A stretch of 64,000 nt of DNA from an uncultured Pirellulaceae bacterium (GCA_937944405.1 CALDYR010000142.1:16470-80469), one strand, 5' to 3'; shown: positions 37,973 to 47,383, numbered from the stretch's first letter. Made by a program: numbers and translations. Notes: a model not told the origin generated them from the sequence alone.

Positions 37973-38605
37973 CTACGTTTTTCGGATCAGGTGCATGCCG
38001 TCGCGGCCGCGATAGGTCAACAGCAGGGCGTTGGTTGCGGCTCCGGCTTGGAAGACGGCTTCAAAAAAATGATGCTCCCCGGGCCAAGGAAAAGCGAAGA
38101 ACAAATCGAAATCTTCGAGTGCCAATCCAATCTCTTGGTACACATCGCCCTGATGAGTGTCGACATGTTCCATGTCTTTGGCCAGTTCCAGTATCCCGTG
38201 GGTGTTGCGCGGTATGAAACTGCCGCAGTAAAAGTTTGCCGTTAGATCGACCGATTCTGTCGAACCCACCGCGTGGCATAAATCGATGGATTGATCGACC
38301 AAATCGGAATCAATTTCGATTCCCACAGAATCCATTTGTTGAACTGCAGCTAAAAGAGTCGCGACACCAAAACCGCTCCCGAATTCGCAAAACCGGCGAC
38401 CGGTCAGCAAATTGTTTTGCGTAATCCACGTCAGCGATTGATCCAATAAATGGAAGTCGCAGGGGACGAAATTTTCAGTGACCCTGTCGTTCGCCAACAT
38501 GAAGGTTTCGATTCTATCGTTGGCCAAATCGATTAAACCGGCCGCCTCACGCGCGTGTGGAAGGTCTTTAATGGAATCAGGAATGTCGATCGTTTGTAGA
38601 GTCAT
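37973..38605 (-). CDS. Class I SAM-dependent methyltransferase-like protein
   Basis: 210 residues. Motif I is RFCEFGSGFGVATLLAA, followed by GIEIDSDLVDQS as the acidic ribose-binding loop. The DVYQEIGLALEDFDLFFAFPWPGEH segment is motif IV. The substrate is unknown. ATG at 38605 begins the conserved reading; upstream the frame runs into a 16-bp tandem repeat array (38667-38722), which is very unlikely to be coding. Confidence 0.8.
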   Translation of the reverse strand: MTLQTIDIPDSIKDLPHAREAAGLIDLANDRIETFMLANDRVTENFVPCDFHLLDQSLTWITQNNLLTGRRFCEFGSGFGVATLLAAVQQMDSVGIEIDSDLVDQSIDLCHAVGSTESVDLTANFYCGSFIPRNTHGILELAKDMEHVDTHQGDVYQEIGLALEDFDLFFAFPWPGEHHFFEAVFQAGAATNALLLTYRGRDGMHLIRKT

Positions 38606-38666
38606 TGTTGGATCGCGCGTTTCTATTAAGTTTCCTGGTTTGGTGGGTAAGCCCGAAGCGGATGGT

Positions 38667-38722
38667 CCAATATCGATCAAACCCAATATCGGTCAAAACC
38701 AATATCGGTCAAAACCAATAGG
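38667..38722. repeat. 16-bp tandem repeat, about 3.5 units
   Basis: Units at 38667, 38683 and 38699 (CCAATATCGGTCAAAA) and a partial fourth at 38715. The second and third are identical; the first has two changes. Confidence 0.9.
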
Positions 38723-38780
38723 GCTTAACTTGGGTGTGGGTTGGGTCATGTCGCGATTAAGTCCAACGCGATGCCAAGTG

Positions 38781-38812
38781 GCCTCACCGATTAGCCGCCT
38801 CACCGATTAGCC
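38781..38812. repeat. Perfect 16-bp tandem duplication
   Basis: GCCTCACCGATTAGCC occurs at 38781-38796 and again at 38797-38812 without change, upstream of the ABC transporter gene. Confidence 0.9.
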
Positions 38813-38927
38813 AACCCACCGGTTAACGCGATTAACAAAACTGATATATAGTAGCGTTATTCAGCCGATCGGTGGGGCGCGACGATGAGTCCTTGTTTGG
38901 CCTTTATTTACAATTCTCGAGCAACTG

Positions 38928-40766
38928 ATGACACCACCTGTAGCGTGTTTGGGTACCGATGCTCCTTCGGTGATTGGTAGATTTTTTGGCGTTTTCGGTT
39001 ACAGCAAGGAAGCATTAACGCTCGTTTGGTCCACCGATAAACGATTGACGTTGCTGTTGGCGGGTCTTACGGTTTTTGCTGGTGTTGTTCCTGGTGCCAT
39101 TGCCTACACGGGAAAGCTGGTCGTTGACGCGGTTGTGTTGGCGGTAGAAACCGACCTTCCAAGCGATCGTTGGATGGTGCTGAAGTGGATTGGTGTCGAG
39201 GCGCTTTTGATCGTCTTCATGGCAGCGGTTCAGCGCACGCTGATGGTCGCTGAATCCTTATTAAGGGCGCTTTTGGGTCAGCGCGTCAACGTGATGATCC
39301 TCGAAAAGGCTCAAACGTTGGAGCTTTCGCATTTCGAAGATTCGGAGTTCTACGACAAGATGACCCGGGCACGGCGTGAGGCTTCCGCGCGACCGTTGAG
39401 CTTGGTGACGCGCACTTTTGGTTTAGTGCAAAACGGGATCACGCTGCTGACTTACGGGTGGTTGTTGATTCAGTTTTCTTGGTTGGCCGTAGCGGGCCTG
39501 TTGGTCGCGGCGTTGCCCGCATTTTTTGTCGAAACGTATTTCTCAGGTGCTGCGTTCCGGCTTTTTCGATGGCAGGTACCCGAAACGCGCGTCCGTAATT
39601 ATCTCGAATGGCTGCTGGCGCGGGAAGACTACGTCAAGGAAGTCAAACTTTTTGGCACCGGCGAACTTTTTCTATCGCGCTACCGCGCGATTTTTGAAAA
39701 ACTGTACGCCGAAGACAAAGCACTCACGTTGCAACGTGGCGTTTGGGGCTTTTTACTCGGTGCCCTCAGTAGCATTGCCTTCTATGGAGCCTACGGGTGG
39801 ATCGGTTGGTCTGCGGCGATGGGTTGGATCACCCTCGGCGGGATGACGATGTACTTGCTAATTTTCAAACAAGGCCAATCGTCGATCGCCGCGAGCCTCA
39901 CGGCGATCGGCAAGATGTACGAAGACAACCTCTACCTCTCCAACCTGTATGAGTTTCTTGAAGAGGAAATAAACACCCAAGACGGGACCGAAGTAACCGG
40001 ACCGATTCCCGGCGATGGTGTTCGGTTTGAAAATGTGTCGTTTACTTATCCGGGGCAGACGACACCTGCGCTCGATCGAATCAGCCTCCACCTTCGTCCG
40101 GGCCAAAAACTGGCCTTGGTCGGTGAAAATGGGTCTGGGAAAACGACGTTAATAAAGTTGCTGACGCGTTTGTATCTGCCCTCCGGTGGTCGTGTCACGC
40201 TCGACGGAAGAGATTTAAATCAGTGGCAACTGGAGGTTTTGCGAGATCGAATCGGTGTGATCTTTCAGGATTTTGTTCGTTATCAACTCGAGGTCGGCGA
40301 AAATATCGGGGTCGGTGACGTCGCCAACGTCGACGCGCGCGACCAACAACAAACCGCCGCTGAAAAAGGAATGGCTCATCCATTTATCAGCGAAATGGCG
40401 GATGGCTACGATACGCAGTTAGGCCGATGGTTCAAAGATGGACGTGAACTGTCGGGTGGGCAGTGGCAAAAAATCGCTCTCTCACGCGCCTTCATGCGTA
40501 AACGAGCCGACATCTTGGTGCTCGACGAGCCGACCTCGGCGATGGACGCTGAAGCCGAATCACGCATCTTTGATCATTTTCACGAGGTGACCCAACAACA
40601 GATGGCCATTTTGATTTCCCATCGCTTCTCCACAGTTCGCATGGCCGACGAAATTGTCGTTTTAGCCAAAGGCAAAATCATCGAACGCGGCTCTCACGAA
40701 GCGCTGATGCAGGAAAACGGTCACTATGCCCACCTGTTTGCGATTCAGGCGAAAGGCTACCAATAA
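38928..40766 (+). CDS. ABC transporter, fused permease and ATPase (exporter type)
   Basis: 612 residues in a half-transporter that should act as a dimer. Six hydrophobic segments span about 30-320. The ATPase follows: Walker A GENGSGKTT, Q-loop IFQDFVRYQ, signature LSGGQWQK, Walker B ILVLDEPTSAMD and an H-loop in LISHRFSTVR. The coupling-helix region includes FEDSEFYDKMTRARREA, as in peptide/lipid exporter-like families of this type. The substrate is unknown. A MITE (40780-40845) lies 13 bp after the stop. Confidence 0.93.
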   Translation: MTPPVACLGTDAPSVIGRFFGVFGYSKEALTLVWSTDKRLTLLLAGLTVFAGVVPGAIAYTGKLVVDAVVLAVETDLPSDRWMVLKWIGVEALLIVFMAAVQRTLMVAESLLRALLGQRVNVMILEKAQTLELSHFEDSEFYDKMTRARREASARPLSLVTRTFGLVQNGITLLTYGWLLIQFSWLAVAGLLVAALPAFFVETYFSGAAFRLFRWQVPETRVRNYLEWLLAREDYVKEVKLFGTGELFLSRYRAIFEKLYAEDKALTLQRGVWGFLLGALSSIAFYGAYGWIGWSAAMGWITLGGMTMYLLIFKQGQSSIAASLTAIGKMYEDNLYLSNLYEFLEEEINTQDGTEVTGPIPGDGVRFENVSFTYPGQTTPALDRISLHLRPGQKLALVGENGSGKTTLIKLLTRLYLPSGGRVTLDGRDLNQWQLEVLRDRIGVIFQDFVRYQLEVGENIGVGDVANVDARDQQQTAAEKGMAHPFISEMADGYDTQLGRWFKDGRELSGGQWQKIALSRAFMRKRADILVLDEPTSAMDAEAESRIFDHFHEVTQQQMAILISHRFSTVRMADEIVVLAKGKIIERGSHEALMQENGHYAHLFAIQAKGYQ

Positions 40767-40779
40767 TTGCTATCAATAA

Positions 40780-40845
40780 GGTTCTTCTCCGAACTTTGTG
40801 GTACCGACTGCGTTTAAAGCCTGCCACTAAAATCCAAGAAAAGCC
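40780..40845 (+). mobile_element. ISL3-type MITE copy D (66 bp)
   Basis: The left end GGTTCTTCTCCGAACTTTGT and the right end complement GGCTTTTCTTGGATTTTAGT carry the common terminal inverted repeat. It is the same length as copy F, with most positions conserved. Flanking 8-mers are atcaataa (40772-40779) and atcaatcg (40846-40853), with the first six bases identical. Confidence 0.75.
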
Positions 40846-40862
40846 ATCAATCGCGGCGCCCG

Positions 40863-40888
40863 ATGGCGAATCTCAATGGCGAATCTCA
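40863..40888. repeat. Perfect 13-bp tandem duplication
   Basis: ATGGCGAATCTCA occurs twice in direct succession between the MITE and the next convergent gene. Confidence 0.9.
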
Positions 40889-40921
40889 ATTGCAGGGCGG
40901 TGATTGGACTTCGCCGTCGCA

Positions 40922-41392
40922 TTAAACTAAACGGCGACTGACCGCATAGGTCAGCCTACGGCGTGTCGGCAACAGGGAACACAACAGCAACAACCCCAGT
41001 CCGATCACAACAACCGAAATCACGTTCCGTTCCAGCAGCAATACCATCAAGTTGAGGAAGATACCGCCTTCGATGATCACCGATCGAATGATGTGCGAAT
41101 TTAAAACTTGCTGAATCGCTTTTTTTACCTGGGGCTCGGTCGGCACCTCCTCCGCGGCGATTGCATGGTGGAATATCGCGGCAACGACAAAGGATAGACC
41201 GTAGGAAACCAGCGCAGTAAAAGCGCCCAACATCACCAGCATATTCGCCGCCATGTTTAGCGATTCGGGCGCCTGACCGATCACAACGGTCAGCCCAATG
41301 ATCACGGCAAAGATCATCGACGCGGACACCGCCTGCAGAATCCTCGTCGGTCCACGAAGCAACTGCTGAGAGGCTTGAGAGAGGGGCTTCAT
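40922..41392 (-). CDS. Four-helix membrane protein, unknown function
   Basis: 156 residues from ATG 41392. Hydrophobic segments lie at about 25-45 (SASMIFAVIIGLTVVIG), 50-75 (MAANMLVMLGAFTALVSYGLSFVVAAIF), 105-125 and 125-145. A small cytoplasmic helix (EVPTEPQVKKAIQQVLNSHI) lies between. No family recognised. It is followed upstream by a small hypothetical gene in the same direction (41453-41752), probably cotranscribed. Confidence 0.65.
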   Translation of the reverse strand: MKPLSQASQQLLRGPTRILQAVSASMIFAVIIGLTVVIGQAPESLNMAANMLVMLGAFTALVSYGLSFVVAAIFHHAIAAEEVPTEPQVKKAIQQVLNSHIIRSVIIEGGIFLNLMVLLLERNVISVVVIGLGLLLLCSLLPTRRRLTYAVSRRLV

Positions 41393-41452
41393 GGTGTTAT
41401 TTGCGTTCGCTGGGAAGTGGTGCGCGATAGCAATCACGACAGGGAATGGAGA

Positions 41453-41752
41453 TTAAGATCCTTCTTTGCTCAACCGTTCGACCAACTTGGCAACTAACTG
41501 CGGATCGTCTTGAGATTTGAGGTGGTCAATGGTCTGCTGTTTTACCTCCAATTTTAGCAGATGACTCTCGATTCTATCCCAGTTCTTTTGGCGTTTCTTG
41601 CCCTCAGAGAGGTAGAGTTCGGTTACCAATTCTTGACATCTCTGAATCGCGATGTTTTCGCGATTGTCGTAGTAGTTCTTGATGATGTTTTGTTGGTATT
41701 TTGAATGCTCAGCCACAGGATTCTCGATTTTCACAGGAAATTGATTCAGCAC
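41453..41752 (-). CDS. Small hypothetical protein
   Basis: 99 residues from a GTG start. Entirely helical and charged (KYQQNIIKNYYDNRENIAIQRCQELVTELYLSEGKK), with no membrane segment. The length and regular heptad-like spacing look like a real small protein, but I know no family. It precedes the four-helix membrane protein by 60 bp. Confidence 0.55.
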   Translation of the reverse strand: MLNQFPVKIENPVAEHSKYQQNIIKNYYDNRENIAIQRCQELVTELYLSEGKKRQKNWDRIESHLLKLEVKQQTIDHLKSQDDPQLVAKLVERLSKEGS

Positions 41753-41915
41753 ACTGACCTAACCAGCGTTCGCGGTGGAATAGGAGGAAATTCGACTTTC
41801 GAAGGTTTTGCTCCCGACCAAATTTCTTCAACGGACAAATATACCGATTATACAGCTCGATAGCGCGGTCAAATTCATCTGGGCTTGAGAAGGTAACTTC
41901 CCTAAACTCGCCGCT

Positions 41916-44900
41916 ATGTATTACTTACGACTATACGTCCGCTGCGTTTTGTTGTTCGGCTGCATTATCTTCGCACCTGCAGCGGCGATCGCTCAAGGGC
42001 TGATCGATGAACCGCTGCCCGCGGCGTGGCAAAAAGAAGCCGCCCTGCGCGATGTTCATTTTGTCGATGCCCGGCACGGTTGGGCGGTCGGTGATCATGG
42101 CGTGATTTTGAAAACGATCGATGGTGGCGAACACTGGAACGCGGTCGCCGATGTGAACCGGTCGATGGTAGATTGGGACCATGCCGCCGGGCAATTGTCG
42201 TTGCGAGAAAAACTGCGGGGCGTACAGGATCGCCAGATCCAATCCGCTACTTTCACGTCCAAATCACGGTCGTCCAAGGTCAGCTGCCAGCTCAATTCGG
42301 TTTTCTTTCTCAACGCGCGACTGGGTTGGGCCGCCGGGGGGTATGCTGTGCCATTACTCAACCGCACAAGGTCAGTCATCCTGAAGACGGTTGACGGGGG
42401 CATTCATTGGAAAGTTATCGCCAACACGCTGCCGCCTGCAATTCAACAGATAGAATTTTCCGATCCTAATACAGGTTGGGCGATCGGAGATGCCAGCGCC
42501 TCTTTTACAGCGGGGATTTTTTTCACACACGACGGCGGACAGACATGGCAATCACGACCGCTGGCCAATCGACAGCATCGACATCGCTGGGTCGCGGCCA
42601 GCGGTATCAAGAAACCGGGGCAGCGATTGATCGGGATTTCCACCAGCGGCCAGTTGAAGTTTTCCGAAGGCAACCAGGTCGATAATGCGGCAGTCCTTGC
42701 CCAGAGTAAACAACATTTTTACGACCTCGTCATGACCGATGCATTAAATGGTTGGGCGGTGGGAGCATTGGGGGCGATCTTTCAAACGCGCGACCAAGGA
42801 TTGTCGTGGCAGGCACCGGCGCGGCTGCAAAATGACCCTTTACCAATCGATCAAATTGATTTTCTTTCGATCACCGCAACCAAGACCAAAGTATGGGCTG
42901 CCGGCAGACCTGGTGGTTGTCTCGTTTCGGTCGACAAACGGACCGGCGAAACGCACCTTCACAAAACGCCGATAACCTCAGCGATCCATCGCATCTTCTT
43001 TCTCGATGAAAACCGTGGTTGGGCGGTGGGTGACTTAGGAATGGTGATTGCGACCGTTGACCGAGGGGAAAGCTGGCAGATTCAACGCGGCACACAAACA
43101 CGCATCGGGTTGTTGAGCGTTTGTTTTGATGAATCGGAATTGCCTTTGGAGCTGTTGGCCCAGTATGCCTGTGAAGACGATGTGCTGTGCGGGGCGATCG
43201 GAATGTCCGAGATCAGTACGCATTTACATCAATCTGCCGGTCGCTGCGGCAACGCGCTTTTTCACCAATTAAATCTTCCCGATCTCGCTAAAGATGCTGA
43301 TGCTTGGTTGCAGCAAGCCGCTGTGGTACGCCGTTTGGTGACCGTGTTGCGGACCATTCGTCCGTCTTGCGTTGTGCTCAATCCGTCAATCGAACAATCA
43401 GTAGCGCAGATTTTGGATCGAGAAAAATTGTTGCAAATTGCTATCCACCGGGCCGCGGATGCAGATTTTGAAGCCGACCGATACGGTGCGATCGAACTCA
43501 AACCCTGGCAGGTTGACCGCATGGCGATCGCTGATATCGCTGGTTCGATGTCCGTGGGGGGGGATAAGTTTCTTCCCCAGCTGGCCGCTACGGTCAACGA
43601 TCGCATCTTCACCAGCCGGTGCCTGTTGGGGCTGGATCTGCCCAACTCCCGCCGATCGACCTTCCGCGTAGTGCGTTTTCTGGGTCGCGGGGCAGGGGGG
43701 CAGTCGACGACGGTGGTGCCGTTGGATTCAGATTTGATGACCGGATTGCACGCGGTGCCGCGCCGAACGAAAGCCCAACATCCACCGGGGGATCTGACGG
43801 TTCTCGGACGTCGCAATGAAAAACGAGAAGCCTTCAAACGAATTTTGCAGGCCGATGTGAACGATGCCGCATCCATGTCCAATTGGAAAAACGAAATGCT
43901 TAGCCTGATGTTGCTGGTTGATCGGCGCACCGCAGGAAATTGGTTGTTGGAATTGGCCGACCGGTCTTTCGCGCAGAACAAACCAGAATTAGCCGCTAAA
44001 ACGATGGATTTTTTCGCCCAACGAATCCCAGAACATGCCTTCGCTCCTGCAGCCCTGTTATGGTTGGCCGCCTATCATGCCTCAGATGATTATTCGCGCC
44101 GCGCTTTTTCAAAATCGATCCAGAGAAAGGCATTTACCCCCACCGCGACCGTCGCCGCGGCCACCAGCGCGGTGGAAACAACCGCACCGGTGCCGCCACT
44201 GACGGCCTTACAAATCGATCGACAACAAAGTGGCGATCAGCGACTGACGTGGTCGGTCCCTGATGAAAACTCACTCAAACGGCAGATCGACGACACCAGA
44301 AAACGCCGTTTGTCTAACGATCAGGTCGCGTACAACGAAGCAGAGAAGAAACTATTTGAGCTAGGCGATGCGTTGGCAGGGAAGGTTCGGTCTGCCGCGG
44401 ACGCTGTCCCCGCAGCGGCCCAAAACGACAATCAGCGGTCACAAGTCCTTCAGGCAACATCGGTTCAAGCGATCTCTGCGGTTCAGGTGCCGATCGCGTG
44501 GACCCCATTTATTAGTGGTCGCCGCCAGCGCGCGGCGCGCGATCTTGCTCGTCTGCGTGGCCGCGACCCTGATCTTGCGCTTGATGAACAAACGGTGGCC
44601 GTTGAACTGGCGCTGTTGAAAAACTCACAGCAAAAAGAACAGTCGTTAGCGCGTTTAAACCAGCTGTTAAAGTCAACACCGGAACTAAAATCCGAGATCC
44701 AAAACACGATCGCTTGGTTGGGTAATGATCCACCGCAAATCACCGCAGAGGACGTCCTTTGTTCGATCGCGACCAAAAAACCAAAATTGGATGGAAAATT
44801 CGATGACGATCTTTGGCGGTCGGCGTTTAAGAAAAAAGCTTTTCGACAGATGGAAAATACGGATGTTGTTTTCCTGGCGCGTGATCACGAGTTCCTTTAT

Positions 44901-45362
44901 CTGATCGCGCGGATCAATAAACAGGTCCGATACAATTACGTTCATCAGCCAAAACCAAGGGTGCGAGATGCAAATTTGAGCAACCGCGACCGAATTGAGA
45001 TCCTATTAGATTGTGACCGGGATGGGCGATCGCAATTCAAGTTAGTCCTCGATCATCGAGGGTGGGTCAACGAATCCTTTGACGCGCTGACCGATTGGAA
45101 CCCACAATGGTACGTCAGTCGATCCCAAGACGAAGCCAGTTGGACCGTCGAAGCGGCGATGCCATTATCGGATTTGCGGTTTGGTGGGGGTGCCGAATCA
45201 GACAGAACGACAATCGAATTTTCGAAGCCTTGGTCGATTAAATTGAACCGTTTTATCTACGAAAAATCTGTCTGGAATGATGCCGCCGCCCCCTCCGATG
45301 GCCGTAGCATGTTGGATCTGATCACCGCGCGTTTCAACGGTACGCTGTTGGTTTTTGAATGA
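41916..45362 (+). CDS. Secreted multidomain protein: YCF48-like propeller, PIG-L-like region, CBM9-like domain
   Basis: 1148 residues with a signal peptide (VLLFGCIIFAPAAAIAQ). Residues about 45-395 hold at least five blades of the YCF48/BNR type, each with GWAVGD..G.ILKT.DGG..W (for example HFVDARHGWAVGD, VMTDALNGWAVGA, FFLDENRGWAVGD). The middle (about 400-640) has a stretch like PIG-L deacetylases (VLRTIRPSCVVLNPSIEQ...IAIHRAADADF...IELKPWQVDRM) but no HPDDE zinc motif. A long helical part follows. Residues about 930-1148 resemble a family 9 carbohydrate-binding/reductase domain (PKLDGKFDDDLWRSA...FLYLIARIN). Its role is unknown. Confidence 0.8.
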   Translation: MYYLRLYVRCVLLFGCIIFAPAAAIAQGLIDEPLPAAWQKEAALRDVHFVDARHGWAVGDHGVILKTIDGGEHWNAVADVNRSMVDWDHAAGQLSLREKLRGVQDRQIQSATFTSKSRSSKVSCQLNSVFFLNARLGWAAGGYAVPLLNRTRSVILKTVDGGIHWKVIANTLPPAIQQIEFSDPNTGWAIGDASASFTAGIFFTHDGGQTWQSRPLANRQHRHRWVAASGIKKPGQRLIGISTSGQLKFSEGNQVDNAAVLAQSKQHFYDLVMTDALNGWAVGALGAIFQTRDQGLSWQAPARLQNDPLPIDQIDFLSITATKTKVWAAGRPGGCLVSVDKRTGETHLHKTPITSAIHRIFFLDENRGWAVGDLGMVIATVDRGESWQIQRGTQTRIGLLSVCFDESELPLELLAQYACEDDVLCGAIGMSEISTHLHQSAGRCGNALFHQLNLPDLAKDADAWLQQAAVVRRLVTVLRTIRPSCVVLNPSIEQSVAQILDREKLLQIAIHRAADADFEADRYGAIELKPWQVDRMAIADIAGSMSVGGDKFLPQLAATVNDRIFTSRCLLGLDLPNSRRSTFRVVRFLGRGAGGQSTTVVPLDSDLMTGLHAVPRRTKAQHPPGDLTVLGRRNEKREAFKRILQADVNDAASMSNWKNEMLSLMLLVDRRTAGNWLLELADRSFAQNKPELAAKTMDFFAQRIPEHAFAPAALLWLAAYHASDDYSRRAFSKSIQRKAFTPTATVAAATSAVETTAPVPPLTALQIDRQQSGDQRLTWSVPDENSLKRQIDDTRKRRLSNDQVAYNEAEKKLFELGDALAGKVRSAADAVPAAAQNDNQRSQVLQATSVQAISAVQVPIAWTPFISGRRQRAARDLARLRGRDPDLALDEQTVAVELALLKNSQQKEQSLARLNQLLKSTPELKSEIQNTIAWLGNDPPQITAEDVLCSIATKKPKLDGKFDDDLWRSAFKKKAFRQMENTDVVFLARDHEFLYLIARINKQVRYNYVHQPKPRVRDANLSNRDRIEILLDCDRDGRSQFKLVLDHRGWVNESFDALTDWNPQWYVSRSQDEASWTVEAAMPLSDLRFGGGAESDRTTIEFSKPWSIKLNRFIYEKSVWNDAAAPSDGRSMLDLITARFNGTLLVFE

Positions 45363-45409
45363 ACGGGCGCCTCAAGGATCCTCGGAAGAACAAGTGGCAG
45401 TCATATCTA

Positions 45410-45679
45410 AATGGGAGTTGCAGTTTAGTTCTATTTTAGCAGCAGCTTATCGAATTTGATTCTTAGTGCTGCCCCGATTTCATCGGTTGTCTTTTGTCCG
45501 AGTCCGTAAATTCGGCGCACGACGTTGACGGTCGTCTTGAGTCCGGTCCGAGTTTTGGCTGCTCGCATCAGTTCTGCAACGGTCTCGATGGAGTCAAACA
45601 GTATTCCCGAGCACGCCCGACCGACGTGAGGAAAGAAGCGTCGCTCTATCGGATTGTACTTCGAGCAGTAGCTTGGATA
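45410..45679 (-). pseudogene. ISAzo13-type (Rhodopirellula) DDE transposase, C-terminal remnant
   Basis: The minus-strand reading from 45679 gives YPSYCSKYNPIERRFFPHVG, then a segment with SIETVAELM, TRTGLKTTVNVVRRIY and IKFDKLLLK. This matches the C-terminal catalytic part of the ISAzo13 family, including the N-P-I-E-x-R motif. The frame is broken on both sides: TGA at 45680-45682 upstream, and TAG/TAA at 45431-45433/45425-45427 where the family has K-W-N-Y. Nothing recognisable of the N-terminal part remains in 45680-45837. No terminal repeats were found. Confidence 0.75.
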
Positions 45680-45837
45680 TCAAGGCACCGCTACAAACTC
45701 ACCTGATGGGGAAGCGCCGGTAGACATGGAACTGTTTTTGGAGCACGAATCGGGAGAAACTGGACAAGAGGTTCGCCTACCTGTGTGTCTCCTAGAAAAG
45801 CGACCATCGACAAACAATAGTCGCTGTGCCGGTCGGA

Positions 45838-47019
45838 TCACTTGCAATACGAAAGTGCTAAAAGGCTGTAGCTGGTTACGAGATTGGGATCTCCTTCGTA
45901 CCATCGATCTGCGGGATTGGTCCACGACCCATCAGCATTTTGTTTTTCGGCCAGCACGTTCACGAGTTCAGACCGCCAATTGTGTGCTTCACCGTCGGAC
46001 GTTTTGATGATGGGTTGATCGTAGGCGTCTAACGCTTTTGCAAACACGTGATAGTAGTAGTATAAGCCTTGTTGGCCCACACCGGGGTTCGAATTTAGGT
46101 CGTAGTGTCGTCCGATCCAATCCAATGCCGCTTTGACACGAATATCGTCTTTGTCGATGCCAGCGTAGAGAAAGCTTTTGAGTCCCGCATAGGTCATCGA
46201 TGCGTAACTTCGTAGGCCGCCGATGGGGGTATCGCTGGTTGATTCGGCTTTCGTTTCACCTTCACCGACGGCAGAGTAAATAAAACCGCCGCGGTCGTCT
46301 TCCCCGACCACTTGAGCGAATTGAGCATCGTTATGTGGCGTCGGCAGATTCTGGCAGCGTGACATAAATGTAATCGCTTTGGCCATCGCAACACTGTTAG
46401 ATTCGGTTTTGACTTCCTTGAGAGCGTCTAAAAAGAAAGAAGTGTTCGAAGCATCGGGTCTTTTGTGGCTGCCGTAGCCTTGCCCGCCGTAGTGACGGCT
46501 GACCGGTTGGTGGCCTTCTCCTTGGTCCCATTGAATGCCTTTGAGAAACCTAGCCGCGCTGGAGATCACTTCGTCGTACCGCGCATCGCCGAAGGCTTCG
46601 TTGGCCTGGGCCAAGCACATAATGCCGACGCTGGTTTCGTAGTTGCGTAGGTTGCTGCCGGGCGCGTAAATGCCACCATCGGACTGCACCATAGATTCGA
46701 TGAAGGCCAAGGCTTGTTTGATTTGCGGATTTTCAACAGACACGCCGTTGCGAATCAAGGCCGAAGTACACATCGAAGTGACTGCCGGGCTGAGCTGTTT
46801 GCTGAAGCTGCCGTCGGTGCGATTTTGTCCCTGTTGCAGTAGAAACGCGACCCCTTTGGTGACCGTTGCGCGATGCTGTTGGGCGTTAGTAAGGGCACCG
46901 ACTTCGGCGTCCCGCGGAGACTGAGCCAATATGTCAGTAGATTGAGCGGTAAAAACCAAAAGCACCAAGCCGAACACGATCGGGCCAAGGTTCGGCTTCA
47001 TTGAATTGCGACAGATCAT
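45838..47019 (-). CDS. Secreted protein with terpene-cyclase-like repeats
   Basis: 393 residues from ATG 47019 (AAGGAG 9 nt upstream). A signal peptide is present (GPIVFGLVLLVFTAQSTDILAQ). The rest is a prenyltransferase/squalene-oxidase-repeat alpha/alpha barrel. Helical pairs follow the pattern GVAFLLQQGQNRTDGSFSKQ, ALAFIESMVQSDGGIYAPGS, AARFLKGIQWDQGEG and LVNVLAEKQNADGSWTNPAD. No catalytic DXDD is seen. It is related in domain type to the protein at 35372-37000. Its function in planctomycetes is unknown. Confidence 0.82.
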   Translation of the reverse strand: MICRNSMKPNLGPIVFGLVLLVFTAQSTDILAQSPRDAEVGALTNAQQHRATVTKGVAFLLQQGQNRTDGSFSKQLSPAVTSMCTSALIRNGVSVENPQIKQALAFIESMVQSDGGIYAPGSNLRNYETSVGIMCLAQANEAFGDARYDEVISSAARFLKGIQWDQGEGHQPVSRHYGGQGYGSHKRPDASNTSFFLDALKEVKTESNSVAMAKAITFMSRCQNLPTPHNDAQFAQVVGEDDRGGFIYSAVGEGETKAESTSDTPIGGLRSYASMTYAGLKSFLYAGIDKDDIRVKAALDWIGRHYDLNSNPGVGQQGLYYYYHVFAKALDAYDQPIIKTSDGEAHNWRSELVNVLAEKQNADGSWTNPADRWYEGDPNLVTSYSLLALSYCK

Positions 47020-47095
47020 AAAACGTTTCTCCTTTTTACGCCAACCTTTAAACGCCGCCAAACTTCAACGCATAAAAGGTTTAATTGGAATCTGA

Positions 47096-47383
47096 TTAAC
47101 CCATCACGGCTAAAATGTCAGCTTCGGTCATAATCAGCAAAATCCCATCGTCGACCGTTATCTCGGTGCCGGCGTAACTGGTGAATAAGACGCGGTCGCC
47201 CTCTTTGACTTGGAATGCGGCGCGGGTACCGTCGGGCAGCATGCGACCGTTACCAAGAGACAAAACTTTTCCCTGCTGTGGTTTTTCTCTAGCGCTATCG
47301 GGCAGTAAAATTCCTCCGGACGTGGTCTCTTCAGCGTCCATCCGTTTGACGACAATTTTTTCGCCAAGTGGTTCGATTCTCAT
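47096..47383 (-). CDS. groES: Co-chaperonin GroES
   Basis: 95 residues from ATG 47383 (MRIEPLGEKIVVKRMDAEE). The mobile loop TTSGGILLPDSAREKP, the roof strand and the GDRVLFTSYAGTEITVDDGILLIMTEADILAVMG ending are complete. Upstream in-frame starts would add 13 unconserved residues. groEL does not follow; the next gene is a terpene-cyclase-fold protein. Planctomycetes often have several groES copies, so this may be a solitary paralogue. Confidence 0.92.
   Translation of the reverse strand: MRIEPLGEKIVVKRMDAEETTSGGILLPDSAREKPQQGKVLSLGNGRMLPDGTRAAFQVKEGDRVLFTSYAGTEITVDDGILLIMTEADILAVMG

Noticed and set aside
38667..38812. Tandem 16-bp repeats considered as a CRISPR array
   Set aside because: Units are contiguous with no spacers and only 2-4 copies, and no cas genes are present.
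45680..45925. An 81-codon minus-strand frame upstream of the transposase remnant
   Set aside because: It partly overlaps the end of the neighbouring gene in another frame and shows no transposase motif; at most it holds decayed transposase sequence.
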